This document shows, piece by piece, positions 1 to 10,626 of a stretch of 64,000 nt of DNA. Under the pieces are notes generated by a model. That model was not told the DNA's origin. It saw nothing but the letters and a program-made list of their open reading frames with translations, and searched no databases. Both the position numbers and the translations under genes were made by a program. The DNA is taken from positions 45,691,175 through 45,755,174 of the forward strand of contig CM026401.1 in assembly GCA_014843695.1 (NCBI GenBank), in the 5' to 3' direction. Each line of letters opens with the position of its first letter. Positions within the stretch are counted from its first letter, which is position 1. Origin of the DNA: Archivesica marissinica. Taxonomy: Eukaryota; Mollusca; Bivalvia; Venerida; Vesicomyidae.

Positions 1-609
1 TTTGAAATGCTATGTGTGTAGGGACCTGTGACTGTGTAACGGTGATAGTTCATGTTTTGAAATGCTATGTTTGTGTGTAGGGACCTGTGACTGCGTGTAA
101 CGGTGATAGTTCATGTTTTGAAATGCTATGTTTGTGTGTAGGGACCTGTGACTGCGTGTAGTTGTGATAGGTCATGGTTTGAAATGCTATGTTTGTGCGT
201 AGTTGTGATAGGTCATGTTTTGAAATGCTATGTTTGTGTGTAGGGCCCTGTGACTGTGCGTAGTTGTGATAGTTCATGGTTTGAAATGCTATGTTTGTGT
301 GTAGGGCCCTGTGACTGTGCATAGTTGTGATAGGTCATGGTTTGAAATGCTATGTTTGTGTGTAGGGCCCTGTGACTGTGCATAGTTGTGATAGGTCATG
401 GTTTGAAATGCTATGTTTGTGTGTAGGGACCTGTGACTGCGTGTAGTTGTGATAGGTCATGGTTTGAAATGCTATGTTTGTGTGTAGGGACCTGTGACTG
501 TGCGTAGTTGTGATAGTTCATAGTTTGAAATGCTATGTTTGTGTGTAGGGACCTGTGACTGCATGCAGTGGTGATAGTTCATGTTTTGAAATGCTATGTT
601 TGTGTGTAG
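1..609 (+). repeat. 61-bp minisatellite copying the acceptor of exon 610-748
   Basis: About ten imperfect tandem copies of a ~61-bp unit that includes tgtgtgtag followed by GGACCTGTGACTG. The real junction reads tgtgtgtag then GGACCGGTGACCG, so each unit looks like a copy of the intron end plus exon start. The array begins before the window. Confidence 0.9.
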
Positions 610-748
610 GGACCGGTGACCGTGCGTGTAGAGTCTATGTCCATGGATAGAACTGAAGCACGATCCGACAAATTCACGGAACAACAAGCTTTTTGGAACG
701 TCCCTCTACATGAAACAAACATTCTCTGTGATGTAGTTGTAACTAAAG
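610..748 (+). CDS. VWA8: VWA8 exon (first in window), acceptor ambiguous
   Basis: The open frame reads GPVTVRVESMSMD, then DKFTEQQAFWNVPLHE, and ends TK before the donor gtgaga at 749, leaving one base (phase 1). That base pairs correctly with the two-base start of the next exon. The preferred acceptor is gtgtag ending at 609. A second gtag ending at 631 would start the exon at 632, also with a usable phase. The upstream array repeats both the acceptor and the first exon bases, so the true site needs RNA evidence. Residues 1-46 of the visible product; no recognised motif, probably the beta-rich region between the AAA+ and VWA parts. Confidence 0.68.
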
Positions 749-783
749 GTGAGATATATTTGTCAAAATCCCTTCCAGCTAGC

Positions 784-1122
784 CAACTTGTGCCAACTCT
801 CGACCGGTACCAACTCTCGACCGGTACCAACTCTCGACCGGTACCAACTCTCAACCGGTACCAACTCTCGACCGGTACCAACTCTCGACCGGTACTAACT
901 CTCGACCGGTACCAACTCTCAACCAGTAACAACTCTCGACCGGTACCAACTCTCAACCGGTACCAAATCACAACCGGTAACAATTTTCAACCGGTACAAA
1001 CTCTCAACCGGTAACAATTCTCAACCGGTACAAACTCTCAACCAACTCTCCACCGGTACCAACTTTCAACTTGTACCAACTCTCAACTGGTACCAACTCT
1101 TGACCGGTACCCACTCTCAACA
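784..1122 (+). repeat. 17-bp minisatellite (ggtaccaactctcgacc)
   Basis: Roughly twenty copies of a 17-bp unit, degenerating toward the 3' end, lying in the intron 36 bp after the donor at 749. No splice-site sequence is seen in the unit. Confidence 0.9.
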
Positions 1123-1226
1123 ATGGTTCATATTTAGCCAGATTTCTCGGATAAATCCCATTATTTCCATCCACAATATACTTACGTAATGATAAGCTCA
1201 TTACCACAATTTACCTGGTATGTCAA

Positions 1227-1785
1227 AAAAGTATCCAAGCTCCTGGCTGTATATGATGTTTCTATGTTCACATATTATCCAAGCTCCTGGCTGTATATGA
1301 TGTTTCTATGTTCACATATTATCCAAGCTCCTGGCTATATATGATGTTTCTATGTTCACATATTATCCAAGCTCCTGGCTGTATATGATGTTTCTATGTT
1401 GTTCACATGTTATCCAAGCTCCTGGCTGTATATGATGTTTCTATGTTCACATATTATCCAAGCTCCTGGCTGTATATGATGTTTCTATGTTCACATATTA
1501 TCCAATCTCTGGCTGTATATGATTTTCTATGTTGTTCACATATTATCCAGCTCCTGGCGTATATGATGTTTCTATGTTCACATATTATCCAAGCTCCTGG
1601 CTGTATATGATGTTTCTATGTTCACATATTATCCAAGCTCCTGGCTGTATATGATGTTTCTATGTTCACATATTATCCAAGCTCCTGGCTGTATATGATG
1701 TTTCTATGTTCACATATTATCCAAGCTCCTGGCTGTATATGATGTTTCTATGTTCACATATTATCCAAGCTCCTGGCTGTATATG
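1227..1785 (+). repeat. 44-bp minisatellite
   Basis: About a dozen tandem copies of a 44-bp unit beginning atccaagctcctggctgta, with a few indel variants around 1500-1560. Intronic. Confidence 0.92.
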
Positions 1786-2087
1786 ATATGGGTTTTTATT
1801 GGGGGGGATTTTGTCCGCCTTTGTCAATTACAAATTATGGATGGACAAAACATGTTGCTCCAAAAAAAATGTTTACGCCAAATATTTTCGCCAATTCACA
1901 AAATTTAGCACCAATATATGTTTTTTGACGCCATTGGCAACCGCTAGCTGGAATCGTGGAATCGTCTTTGACTACTACATTGCTTGTGAATATGCCACCC
2001 TCTCCAGTGTGTATTAATATCTATTGCTGATTTTCGCTGATAATCGGTGAATTTATAAAGAAGTGTAATCATGAAGAACAGAGTTTG
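1786..2087. other. Intronic sequence with no recognised feature
   Basis: About 300 bp between two minisatellites. It contains a G-run near 1800 and otherwise AT-rich unique sequence; I see no exon or repeat here. Confidence 0.5.
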
Positions 2088-2563
2088 CAGACAAACTTAA
2101 ACCTGTCTACAGTATTACATACAGACAAACTTAAACCTGTCTACATTATTACATACAGACAAACTTAAACCTGTCTACAGTATTACATACAGACAAACTT
2201 AAACCTGTCTACAGTATTACATACTGACAAACTTAAACCTGTCTACAGTATTACATACAGACAAACTTAAACCTGTCTACAGTATTACATACAGACAAAC
2301 TTAAACCTGTCTACAGTATTACATACAGACAACCTTAAACCTGTCTACAGTATTACATACAGACAAACTTAAACCTGTCTACAGTATTACATACAGACAA
2401 CCTTAAACCTGTCTACAGTATTACATACAGACAAACTTAAACCTGTCTACAGTATTACATACAGACAAACTTAAACCTGTCTACAGTATTACATACAGAA
2501 AAACTTAAACCTGTCTACAGTATTACATACAGACAAATATAAACCTGTCCACAATATTACATA
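2088..2563 (+). repeat. 34-bp minisatellite
   Basis: About fourteen near-identical tandem copies of a 34-bp unit beginning acagacaaacttaaacctgt, the last copy diverged. Intronic. Confidence 0.93.
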
Positions 2564-2823
2564 CAATTGTTTTGATTTAAACTTGCACTGACATATTGCA
2601 ATTCTTCAGCATTTGATGGTAGAGTAAGACCCCAGATGCCCCTCTCCCAGCTGCCCCTCTAGGTAATATTTCAGGCACCAGGGTAGAACCACCGATTCCA
2701 CAAACCAACTGCATAGCTTCCTCTCATGAAAGAAATGGACTCCTCCCCTTGAGTTTTATGAAGGCCCAATATAAACATTTGTATTTCAGGAGGGATCTAC
2801 ACAAGTATTTTATATTTAACCCT

Positions 2824-3121
2824 ACAGACGGATCTGTAGTCCAGTGGTTAACACGTTGGACTGGTAAACCAGGGATCTCATGTTCGATCCCCCCGTCTGA
2901 CCCTAATAAAATTAACAGTCTTTCAATCGGGACTTTAAACCGAGGTCTTGTGCCGGTGCTTTACACTGTGCACGTAAAAGAACTAGAGGAGACTCTGGAA
3001 TGGGTCTCTGTCTATCATTGCACTATCCTCCAAAAATCTAAAATGTGTAATCTCTTCAGGAGGCGTATCTTTTATGGACAACCGGTAGCGACGATAAATA
3101 AATGTAAAACACACACACAAC
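2824..3121 (+). mobile_element. SINE family A, near full length
   Basis: The head resembles a tRNA, with a B box (ggttcgatccc-like, here tgttcgatcccc) after a Thr-like anticodon arm. A conserved body follows (gacctaataaaattaacagtctttcag-like) and the tail reads gataaataaatgtaaaac then (ac)n. About 290 bp. At least ten copies or fragments of this family lie in the window on both strands. Confidence 0.85.
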
Positions 3122-3198
3122 ACTCGATCCTGTTGACATTGTGTACATTATTAAAGACAACATATGTATATAATAAATATATAACTATTGCATTTCAG

Positions 3199-3416
3199 CA
3201 ATAAACAGAAGTCCGGGCCGCACAAGTACCGATATAATCCACATCGGAACGGCTAACCCTGTAGGCCTGTTCTCCATGAACATCCGTACCATGACCGCTA
3301 ACTTCCTGGACATGTATGATGTGTTCCCAATGATCAGCGGCTCGTACAGACCCTATGTCAGACTCTACCCCCTGGGTGCCCCGCTGGACAATAACATAAT
3401 CCTGCACGAAGAAGTG
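3199..3416 (+). CDS. VWA8: VWA8 exon 2 in window
   Basis: Acceptor catttcag ends at 3198 and donor gtaaac begins at 3417. The exon starts with two bases completing the codon left by the exon at 610-748 and ends in phase 0. It encodes about 73 residues including TDIIHIGTANPVGLFSMNIR and SGSYRPYVRLYPLGAP, a beta-strand-rich stretch of VWA8. The preceding intron holds three minisatellites and a SINE. Confidence 0.9.
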
Positions 3417-3455
3417 GTAAACATTTATGTTTGTATTTTTTAAGGAATGAATCGC

Positions 3456-3745
3456 AGTAAGCTCGATGGAAACTATCAACCTGTGATTCATTACTTACAT
3501 TTACTTTAATTATTTTTTTCAATGATGAGAAATAAATCACATTTAAAATGTAATTAGGCCAGATTTTCGGTGTGCCAGACCTGGTTAGCTCCATGGAAAC
3601 TATCAAACGGTGACTCATTACTTATATTTACTTTAATTATTTTTTTCAATGATGAGAAATAAATCACATTTTAAATGTAATTAGGCCAGATTTTTGGTGT
3701 GCCAGACCTGGTTAGCTCCATGGAAACTATCAACCCGTGATTCAA
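3456..3745 (+). repeat. ~130-bp tandem duplication, later split by insertions
   Basis: Units contain aactatcaac then gtgattcattactta, a T-rich stretch, ttttcaatgatgagaaata and gtgtgccagacctgg. Further pieces at 4054-4080 and 4375-4462 show the array was broken by a TIR element (3757-4053) and a SINE (4081-4370). Confidence 0.8.
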
Positions 3746-3756
3746 TACTTATACAG

Positions 3757-4053
3757 GGATCATTCTAGAGGGCGATGTGGGCGAAATTGTCGCCCTAGGG
3801 ACCCTGACTTCGCCCTCTGGGGGCCCCACTTCTCCCTGGGTTTTTACGATTTTCAAACAAAATGTTGTCTAGTAAGATATACTGGCCCATTATAAAGCAC
3901 TCCTTCTATTCAAATGTTGTATTTAATGGTTGTATTGTACATTTTAACCCTACATTTTAACCCTATTTTGCAGAAGTATATTAAAGAACACCATTTAAGG
4001 AAGCGATCACGCGCTTTCTCACTTCTCCCAAAAATTCTGACCTAGAATGAACC
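3757..4053. mobile_element. Short TIR element (MITE-like), ggatcattctag ends
   Basis: Begins ggatcattctagagggcga and ends ctagaatgaacc, the approximate reverse complement of its start. The flanks share cttata (before 3757 and after 4053), consistent with a target duplication inside the ~130-bp repeat. A related left end occurs at 25391-25480. Confidence 0.62.
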
Positions 4054-4080
4054 ATGCTTATATTTACTTTAATTATTTTG

Positions 4081-4370
4081 CAGACGGATCTGTAGTCCAG
4101 TGGTAACACGCTGGACTGGTAATCCAGGGATCGCAGGTTCGATCCCCCGTCTGACCCTAATAAAATTAACAGTCTTTCAGATGGGACGTTAAACCGAGGT
4201 CTCGTGTCGGTGCTTTACACCGTGCACGTAAAAGAACCAGAGGAGATTCTGGAATGGGTCTCTGTCTGTATCATTGTACTATCCTCCAAAATCTAAAATG
4301 ACTAATATCTTCAGGAGGCGTCGCTCATATGGGCAACCGGTAGCGATGATAAATAAACGTAAAACACACA
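4081..4370 (+). mobile_element. SINE family A, full length
   Basis: The best preserved copy of family A. It has a tRNA-like head with gtagtccagtggtaacacg and a B box ggttcgatccc. The body ends caaccggtagcgatgataaa and the tail is taaaacacaca. It sits inside the ~130-bp tandem repeat, with AT-rich flanking similarity suggesting a target duplication. Confidence 0.88.
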
Positions 4371-4502
4371 AATTAATTTATTTTTTTCAATGATGAGAAA
4401 ATATAAAACACTTTACATTTAAAATCTATAATTAGGTCAGATTTTCAGTGTGCCAGACCTGGTAATTATATCATCCTTGGAACAGCATAGTCCTGTGCAG
4501 TG

Positions 4503-4746
4503 GAAGTCGTGATAGCCCAGTGGATGCACGTTCGCTTCAGGTGCGAAAGGTCCGGAGTTCGAGCCCCGCTGGAGCCATTACGATTGTTCCCTTAGGCAAG
4601 GCGTTTACATTCCACATTGCCTCTTCTCTCTCCTTCATGGCGATGGATTCTATCAGGAATGAGGTCTCGAGAGTGATTAATATAAGTTGAAAGAACTTGT
4701 TTCGCAATCGAGCTAAAATAAATTTGTATAAACTAACTAAACTAAA
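4503..4746 (+). mobile_element. SINE family D
   Basis: A tRNA-like head (gatagcccagtggatgcacg, B box gagttcgagcccc) is followed by a body with ttgcctcttctctctccttc and the shared tail agtgattaatataagttg. A piece of the same tail reappears at 5054-5102 after a minisatellite, so the tail was duplicated or split. Confidence 0.8.
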
Positions 4747-4779
4747 AATGAGAATAACATTTCCTCCTCGGAATGCACA

Positions 4780-5045
4780 GCTACCGTACCTGTATGTAGA
4801 CTTGGATAATATAACCCCTAGCTACCGTACCTGTATGTAGACTTGGATAATATAACCCCTAGCTACCGTACCTGTATGTAGACTTGGATAATATAACCCC
4901 TAGCTACCGTACCTGTATGTAGACTTGGATGATATAACCCCTAGCTACCGTACCTGTATGTAGACTTGGATGATATAACCCCTAGCTACCGTACCTGTAT
5001 GTAGACTTGGACGATATAACCCCCAGCTACGGTACCTGGTATGTT
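4780..5045 (+). repeat. 41-bp minisatellite
   Basis: About six and a half copies of a 41-bp unit containing gctaccgtacctgtatgtag and ending ataacccct, between two pieces of SINE D tail. Confidence 0.92.
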
Positions 5046-5470
5046 TTAGACTTGTGATTAATATAAGTTGAAAGAACTTGTTTCGCAATTGTATAAACTA
5101 ACAGCATAGTCTGTAAGATATGCCTATTCTTACAAGATGTCTGTGTATGAATGCGCCAGAGTATCAAAGAAAGGCTGCCCCAACACTGTGAATGCGCACG
5201 CCTGTATTTTCGAGTGCGCATGTCGGTTGATTTTACCCGCAATAGTTTTCTTTGGCATCAGGATGACTTGTACATGGAACATGAAAAGTGGGTCATTTCT
5301 GCCCGACGATCTATGCTGCAGCCTTGCCTCCCACTTGCCCCCGTCAGTGCAGAGGGTATCCCACTCATCAAGTGTTATTTTTGTTCATCATTTTCATTTC
5401 ACATATGCACACGCCCACCTAATATCTTGTCAGTTTTTTCTTTAATAATATTTTATTGCATTTTTTTCTG

Positions 5471-5759
5471 TTTTTTTACATTTATTTATCGTCGCTACCA
5501 GTTGCCCATATGAGCGACGCCTCCTGAAGAGATTAGTCATTTTAGATTTTGGAGGATAGTGCATGATACAGACAGAGACCCATTCCAGAATCTCCTCTGG
5601 TTCTTTTACGTGCACGGTGTAAAGCACCGACACGAGACCTCGGTTTAACGTCCCATCTGAAAGACTGTTAATTTTATTAGGATCAGACGGGGGGATCGAA
5701 TATGCGATCCCTGGATTACCAGTCCAGCGTGTTACCACTGGACTACATACCCATCTGTG
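5471..5759 (-). mobile_element. SINE family A, full length, reverse
   Basis: Reverse copy: the tail end (atttatttatcgtcgctacc) is at 5480 and the tRNA-like head (accactggactaca) at about 5735-5747. The sequence from 5103 to 5470 before it holds nothing I recognise. Confidence 0.87.
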
Positions 5760-6042
5760 CATTTTTTTCCATACATTACAGTACAATTATACACACAATG
5801 AAATACGTGGAAAACCATATGAAATTATATTAGGATTTATTATTATTGCTGTATAAGATTTAATCTGGGGGGAAAAGCAAATGGGTTGGGCTACAAGTTA
5901 GTCAGGGGTACCCACCAAATAAGGAAAAATGTTAAACATGAAATATCATGCATCATTCTTTGCAAGCCGATTTCCTGCCGACTTCATGACGGAAAATATT
6001 TTGCTATATGCTACTAACTGGATTTTACATTGTTCCTTGCAG

Positions 6043-6162
6043 ACAAACACGATACTGAATATCGACTTTGAGACTGGTGAAATATGGCGTCTCCTGACAC
6101 AGAGTTTACCACAAACAGCTCCAGAACGACGCAGATTTACGTCTCCGTCTGCAACCAAATCT
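6043..6162 (+). CDS. VWA8: VWA8 exon 3 in window
   Basis: Acceptor ttccttgcag ends at 6042; donor gtaagt begins at 6163. Forty codons, phase 0 at both ends, reading TNTILNIDFETGEIWRLL and ending in PSATKS. The last exon bases plus the donor are the apparent seed of the 37-bp minisatellite that begins at this junction (6157-7213). Confidence 0.9.
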
Positions 6163-7213
6163 GTAAGTTCTAACAGCCACAGTATGCAACCAAATCGGTA
6201 CGTTCTATCAGCCACAGTCTGTAAGCGTAAATCTGTATGTTCTAACAACCACAGTCTGTAAGCGTAAATCTGTAAGTTCTAACAGCCACAGTCTGTAAGC
6301 GTAAATCTGTATGTTCTAACAACCACAGTCTGTAAGTGTAAATCTGTACGTTCTAACAACCACAGTCTGTAAGCGTAAATCTGTACGTTCTAACAACCAC
6401 AGTCTGTAAGTGTAAATCTATATGTTCTAACAACCACAGTCTGTAAGTGTAAATATGTACGTTCTAACAGCCACAGTCTGTAAGTGTAAATCTGTACGTT
6501 CTAACAACCACAGTCTGTAAGTGTAAATCTGTACGTTCTAACAACCACAGTCTGTAAGCATAAATCTGTATGTTCTAACAACCACAGTATGTAAGTGTAA
6601 ATCTGTACGTTCTAACAACCACAGTCTGTAAGCATAAATCTGTATGTTCTAACAACCACAGTCTTTAAGTGTAAATCTATATGTTCTAACAACCACAGTC
6701 TGTAAGTGTAAATCTGTATGTTCTAACAGCCACAGTCTGTAAGTGTAAATCTGTACATTCTAACAGCCACAGTCTGTAAGTGTAAATCTGTACGTTCTAA
6801 CAGCCACAGTCTGTAAGTGTAAATCTGTACGTTCTAACAGCCACAGTCTGTAAGTGTAAATCTGTACATTCTAACAGCCACAGTCTGTAAGTGTAAATCT
6901 GTACGTTCTAACAACCACAGTCTGTAAGTGTAAATCTGTACGTTCTAACAACCACAGTCTGTAAGTGTAAATCTGTACGTTCTAACAACCACAGTCTGTA
7001 AGGTAAATCTGTACGTTCTAACAGCCACAGTCTGTAAGTGTAAATCTGTACGTTCTAACAACCACAGTCTGTAAGCGTAAATCTGTACGTTCTAACAGCC
7101 ACAGTCTGTAAGTGTAAATCTGTATGTTCTAACAGCCACAGTCTGTAAGTGTAAATCTGTATGTTCTAACAGCCACAGTCTGTAAGTGTAAATCTGTACG
7201 TTCTAACAGCCAG
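6157..7213 (+). repeat. 37-bp minisatellite seeded on the donor of exon 6043-6162
   Basis: About 28 copies of a unit with aaatctgtacgttctaacaa and ccacagtctgtaagtgt. The exon ends AAATCT and the donor is gtaagttctaaca, so the array starts exactly at the exon-intron junction and repeats it. The unit has two GT donor-like sites (tct/gtacgt and tct/gtaagt). Confidence 0.92.
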
Positions 7214-7423
7214 TCACTAACTATGATTACTGACAATATTTGGATATTTTCTTCTTTACTGTATGTGACGTGCTCCGGGCATTTAGTGTAAAAATTACGA
7301 CACACCGCAAAAGTATCTACAGTTTTCCCCCAACAAAAGCGAGATGGGAGAGACAGACAGAATGTGAGTGAGAGAAATTGAAATAAAATTTGCTGCTTGT
7401 CTAATATTCGGTATAATATAATA

Positions 7424-7554
7424 AGATAGAACATGATGTTTCGGCGCCATGCAAATATATGGACTGGTCAGCTTCGCTTCGGTCCATATCTTACTTCAGG
7501 TCTAATTGACCAGTCCATATATTTGCATAACGCCCTCAACACCATGTTCTATCT
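7424..7554. repeat. Foldback inverted repeat, ~48-bp arms
   Basis: The left arm 7424-7471 begins agatagaacatgatg and ends atatggactggtca. The right arm 7507-7554 is its near reverse complement, around a ~35-bp loop. It resembles a short hairpin MITE. Confidence 0.8.
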
Positions 7555-7728
7555 GTTAAATATTATTCATTAATTAGTTTTCAGTTACAAATAAGAAAAA
7601 ACATATTAATGAATTGTCGTCTGCTACAATTATTTGAACTATTTATAGCCTTTATTTTACCCAGCATGCAAAGAGTTAAGACAGGATTAACTGTTCCTTA
7701 ATAATATGGAAATTAACATATTCAAGTA

Positions 7729-7911
7729 CAGTCTACATCCGTTCGGACCAAACAAAATACTTCGATATAACCGAAGTTTGACTTAACGAAATTCGATATA
7801 AACAGATCCAGTTATATGTAAAATGATAGTGTCCAAAACGGGACTTTGATCTGACTTCGAGATAACCGGAGAATTCGGCAAAACCAACTTTGACATAGCG
7901 GATGTAGACTG
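7729..7911. mobile_element. 183-bp MITE with CAGT ends and TA flanks
   Basis: Begins CAGTCTACATCCG and ends CGGATGTAGACTG, flanked by TA on both sides. The interior has cttcgatataaccgaagt-type motifs seen in Tc1/mariner or pogo-like non-autonomous elements. The family assignment is inference from the ends. Confidence 0.72.
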
Positions 7912-7995
7912 TATTGTGATACATTACTGGGTATAGCAAATGTCTGAATCTGATCTATTATACAATTTGCAACTTAAATCCAGTCAGAGTATGTT

Positions 7996-8195
7996 CTATT
8001 GAGTTAGTGGTTAGTCATTGACTTCAGATCACTGGCCCCTCACATCTGTAGGTTTGAATCCCACTGGGGTTCCCACATGTGACTTGTGTATGGTCTGTGT
8101 TTCTACCTGGGCTGGGTGTCTGTCCGTGCCTGAAACAATGCTCGGAAGGTCACCTGGAATCCTCGTCTGCCACATAAGCTGGACAGTTGCTAAAT
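7996..8195 (+). mobile_element. SINE family E (tRNA-like head)
   Basis: The head reads gagttagtggttagtcattg with B-box-like aggtttgaatccc, followed by a body with tacctgggctgggtgtctg and tccgtgcctgaaa. A related copy lies at 9695-9905. Confidence 0.6.
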
Positions 8196-8214
8196 AACGG
8201 TAAGTGTTTATAAT

Positions 8215-8440
8215 TTAAACTTTATTTATTTTACAACTATTGCGAAGCAAGTTTAACAACTTATATTAATCACTCTCCTTGGCGCAGAGGAAAGCGTAAA
8301 TGTGGTCATTCGTGTGGGAGGAAACCGGAGTACCCGGAGAAAACCCACCTGTCCGATCTGGCGACCACCGTACCATCTGACATACTTCCCGGTCAGAGGA
8401 TCGAACCCGTTTTGCATTGGTGAGATGCGAGTGCGCTAAG
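8215..8440 (-). mobile_element. SINE family B, reverse, head truncated
   Basis: From 8215 the antisense tail (acaactattgcgaagc, acttatattaatcactctc) leads to the antisense B box (tcgaacccgt) and an incomplete head near 8440, 35 bp before exon 8476-8546. Confidence 0.82.
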
Positions 8441-8475
8441 AAATAAAGTCATTCAGAATTTTACCTTCATTTCAG

Positions 8476-8546
8476 AGTCCCTACAGAATGTGCACAAATG
8501 GTATCCCAGACCCTTACGGCACGGTAGTCTTCTACGAGAATAATGG
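8476..8546 (+). CDS. VWA8: VWA8 exon 4 in window (71 bp)
   Basis: A short exon with acceptor catttcag ending at 8475 and donor gtaggt starting at 8547. It starts in phase 0 and ends with two bases (GG). It encodes SPYRMCTNGIPDPYGTVVF followed by YENNG. The two-base remainder is completed by the first G of the exon at 9405, which supports the call despite the small size. Confidence 0.88.
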
Positions 8547-8937
8547 GTAGGTTTAGCATTAATAAATGTCTAATTAAAAATTGTGTTACTACTGTATGCT
8601 TTAGTTGTGCAACCCTGTGTTAGCGGACACCTGTATTTAGAATTATGTTAGCTTTAAAATAGTCGTGACTTTCATCACAGGTTAGTCTGTATATACATTA
8701 ATATATGAATATCAATATACGAATAAGTTACTATGTAACCTTTTTCCCAATTCTAACTGTGCTGTTAGTTTAAACATATTTTATTTCCCAATATAATACA
8801 TATTGAACAATGCATACATCACACATAATCAAAATACAGAAAAAGGATTAGAATGAAAGACAGAGTCTTATATAATTCTTCTCCTTAACTATTCCTGTGT
8901 TATGTACCATTCTTGAATAAAATATTGTTTAAACTAC
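8547..8937. other. Intron with a possible retroelement 3' end
   Basis: AT-rich sequence. Positions 8760-8937 (aaacatattttatttccc to aaatattgtttaaac) resemble stretches near 40390-40480 and 61570-61680, so they may be 3' ends of one dispersed retroelement. Low certainty. Confidence 0.3.
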
Positions 8938-9400
8938 ATTGATATATAGTGTGTCTTTCTATGTTTTCTATATGATATATAGTGTGTCTTCTATGTTTTC
9001 TATATGATATATAGTGTCTTCTATGTTTTCTATATAATATATAGTGTCTTCTATGTTTTCTATATGATATATAGTGTCTTCTATGTTTTCTATATGATAT
9101 ATAGTGTCTTCTATATTTTCTATATAATATATAGTGTCTTCTATGTTTTCTATATGATATATAGTGTCTTCTATGTTTTCTATATGATATATAGTGTCTT
9201 CTATGTTTTCTATATAATATATAGTGTCGTCTATGTTTTCTATATGATATATATTGTCTTCTATGTTTTCTATATGATATATAGTGTGTCTTCTATGTTT
9301 TCTATATGATATATAGTGTCTTCTATGTTTTCTATATGATATATAGTGTCTTCTATGTTTCTATATGATATATAGTGTCTTCTATGTTTTCTATATATTT
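8938..9400 (+). repeat. 30-bp minisatellite abutting the acceptor of exon 9405-9530
   Basis: About fifteen copies of a 30-bp unit (tgatatatagtgtcttctat then gttttctata). The last copy runs into atttgcag at 9404, so the T-rich unit supplies the pyrimidine tract; the AG itself is not in the unit. Confidence 0.92.
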
Positions 9401-9404
9401 GCAG

Positions 9405-9530
9405 GGACTTTCTAGAGATTATGAATTTACTGGAAGGTATTTCTCACAACGTGTCACTTCCATTGCACGTGGCTGACGTGCACCAGGTGGATATCAACAG
9501 ATGGCTATTGACGGAAGCTAGAAACAATAA
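9405..9530 (+). CDS. VWA8: VWA8 exon 5 in window
   Basis: Acceptor ctatatatttgcag ends at 9404, only a few bases after the 30-bp array 8938-9400. Donor gtacgt begins at 9531. It encodes DFLEIMNLLEGISHNVSLP and VDINRWLLTEARNNK and ends with two bases (phase 2). A SINE head begins about 45 bp after the donor. Confidence 0.9.
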
Positions 9531-9575
9531 GTACGTTAACAACACATCTCCTGTACCTCGTATACTTCCAGGTGA

Positions 9576-9690
9576 CCGCCTCCGTGGTCGAGTGGTTACG
9601 GTCGCTGACTTGTATACCACTGTAACCTATCATCACTGATTGTCACGGATTCGAGCCCCGCTCAGACCGTGTCTCTTTTTATGAAAATGA
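9576..9690 (+). mobile_element. SINE family C, head portion
   Basis: cgcctccgtggtcgagtggt followed by aaccactgtaacctatcatcac-type spacing and the B box ggattcgagcccc. Only the head and the start of the body are present. Confidence 0.75.
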
Positions 9691-9694
9691 ACGC

Positions 9695-9905
9695 TAATGG
9701 GCGTTGATTTCAGACTCATTGTCCCCTCGCCACTATAGGTTCGAATCCCACTGGATGGGATGTTGGGATTCTTTCAAGAGAAGCAGCTATATATTCAGCT
9801 GGCTTGTGGAAGATGGGCGGTTTTACCTGGGTGCCCGTCCATGCCTGAAATACTATTCGGCGGAGCACACAGGGTCTTCCTCCACCATTAATAGCGAGAT
9901 ATAGT
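9695..9905 (+). mobile_element. SINE family E, second copy
   Basis: ataggttcgaatcccactgg is followed by a body with acctgggtgcccgtcca and tgcctgaaatac, parallel to 7996-8195. The 5' end of the head is partial. Confidence 0.58.
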
Positions 9906-9954
9906 CGCCCTATGATCTAAGTTATCAGTGCAACTTTAATCCTGATATATTATT

Positions 9955-10133
9955 ATATATTTCGGGTTTTATGCCTGCATCAGCACCATTTCGGGCTATA
10001 TCGCCGGCGGGCAGTTTACCTAACAACACCTTTCCTTGGCAGGCTCCAGCGGTTAACCAGTACTTGGGTGCACCAACCTCCATAAGAAGCTGCCAACTTT
10101 TTCATATAAATGAGACACGACCTGAGCGGGGTC
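9955..10133 (-). mobile_element. SINE family C, reverse, body only
   Basis: The antisense body begins atttcgggttttatgcctg and runs through atatcgccggcgggcagt to gacacgacctgagcgggg. The tRNA-like head is missing. Confidence 0.78.
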
Positions 10134-10204
10134 TGATATATAAGTATGATACAATACCGCTTGTATTAGCGGGTAATCCCAATATAGCGTGACAGGTAGA
10201 TATA

Positions 10205-10443
10205 GGCTGTCCGATTAGCACAGTGGTTAGCACGCTCGCTTCTCACCAATGCAACTCGGGTTCGATCCTCGAACCGGGAAGTATGTGAGATGGTGGTCGG
10301 CAGATCAGACAGGTGTGTTTTCTCCGGGTACTCCGGTTTCCTACCATATGAGACCACATTTACGCTTTCATCCGCGCCAACGAGAGTGATTAATATAAGT
10401 TGTTAAAACTTGATTCGCAATCGTTGTAAAATAAATAAACTTT
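10205..10443 (+). mobile_element. SINE family B, full length
   Basis: Head gctgtccgattagcacagtg and B box gggttcgatcctc; body with cagatcagacaggtg and ctccgggtactccggtttcc; tail agtgattaatataagttg then ttgtaaaataaataaac. About 240 bp. Confidence 0.88.
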
Positions 10444-10626
10444 AAGCAAGCTGATGGATGTTTTACTGTATATGTACGTGATCAACCAATGACGAGCACA
10501 ACTTACACCTGACTTACTCTGATAGATTGTAAATGTAAACGTGATAATTGTAATGAAAGCGAATTTCATTTACATGTTCAACTAAGCCATGTGATGCGTA
10601 AATGTAATAAGATGATTTTTGATTAT

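Noticed and set aside
4081..4160. Functional tRNA gene
   Set aside because: The tRNA-like parts here and in the other SINE copies are followed by a conserved SINE body, occur many times, and lack clean acceptor-stem pairing. They are SINE heads.
9421..9639. Independent 72-codon gene
   Set aside because: It is exon 9405-9530 of VWA8 read through its donor into SINE C.
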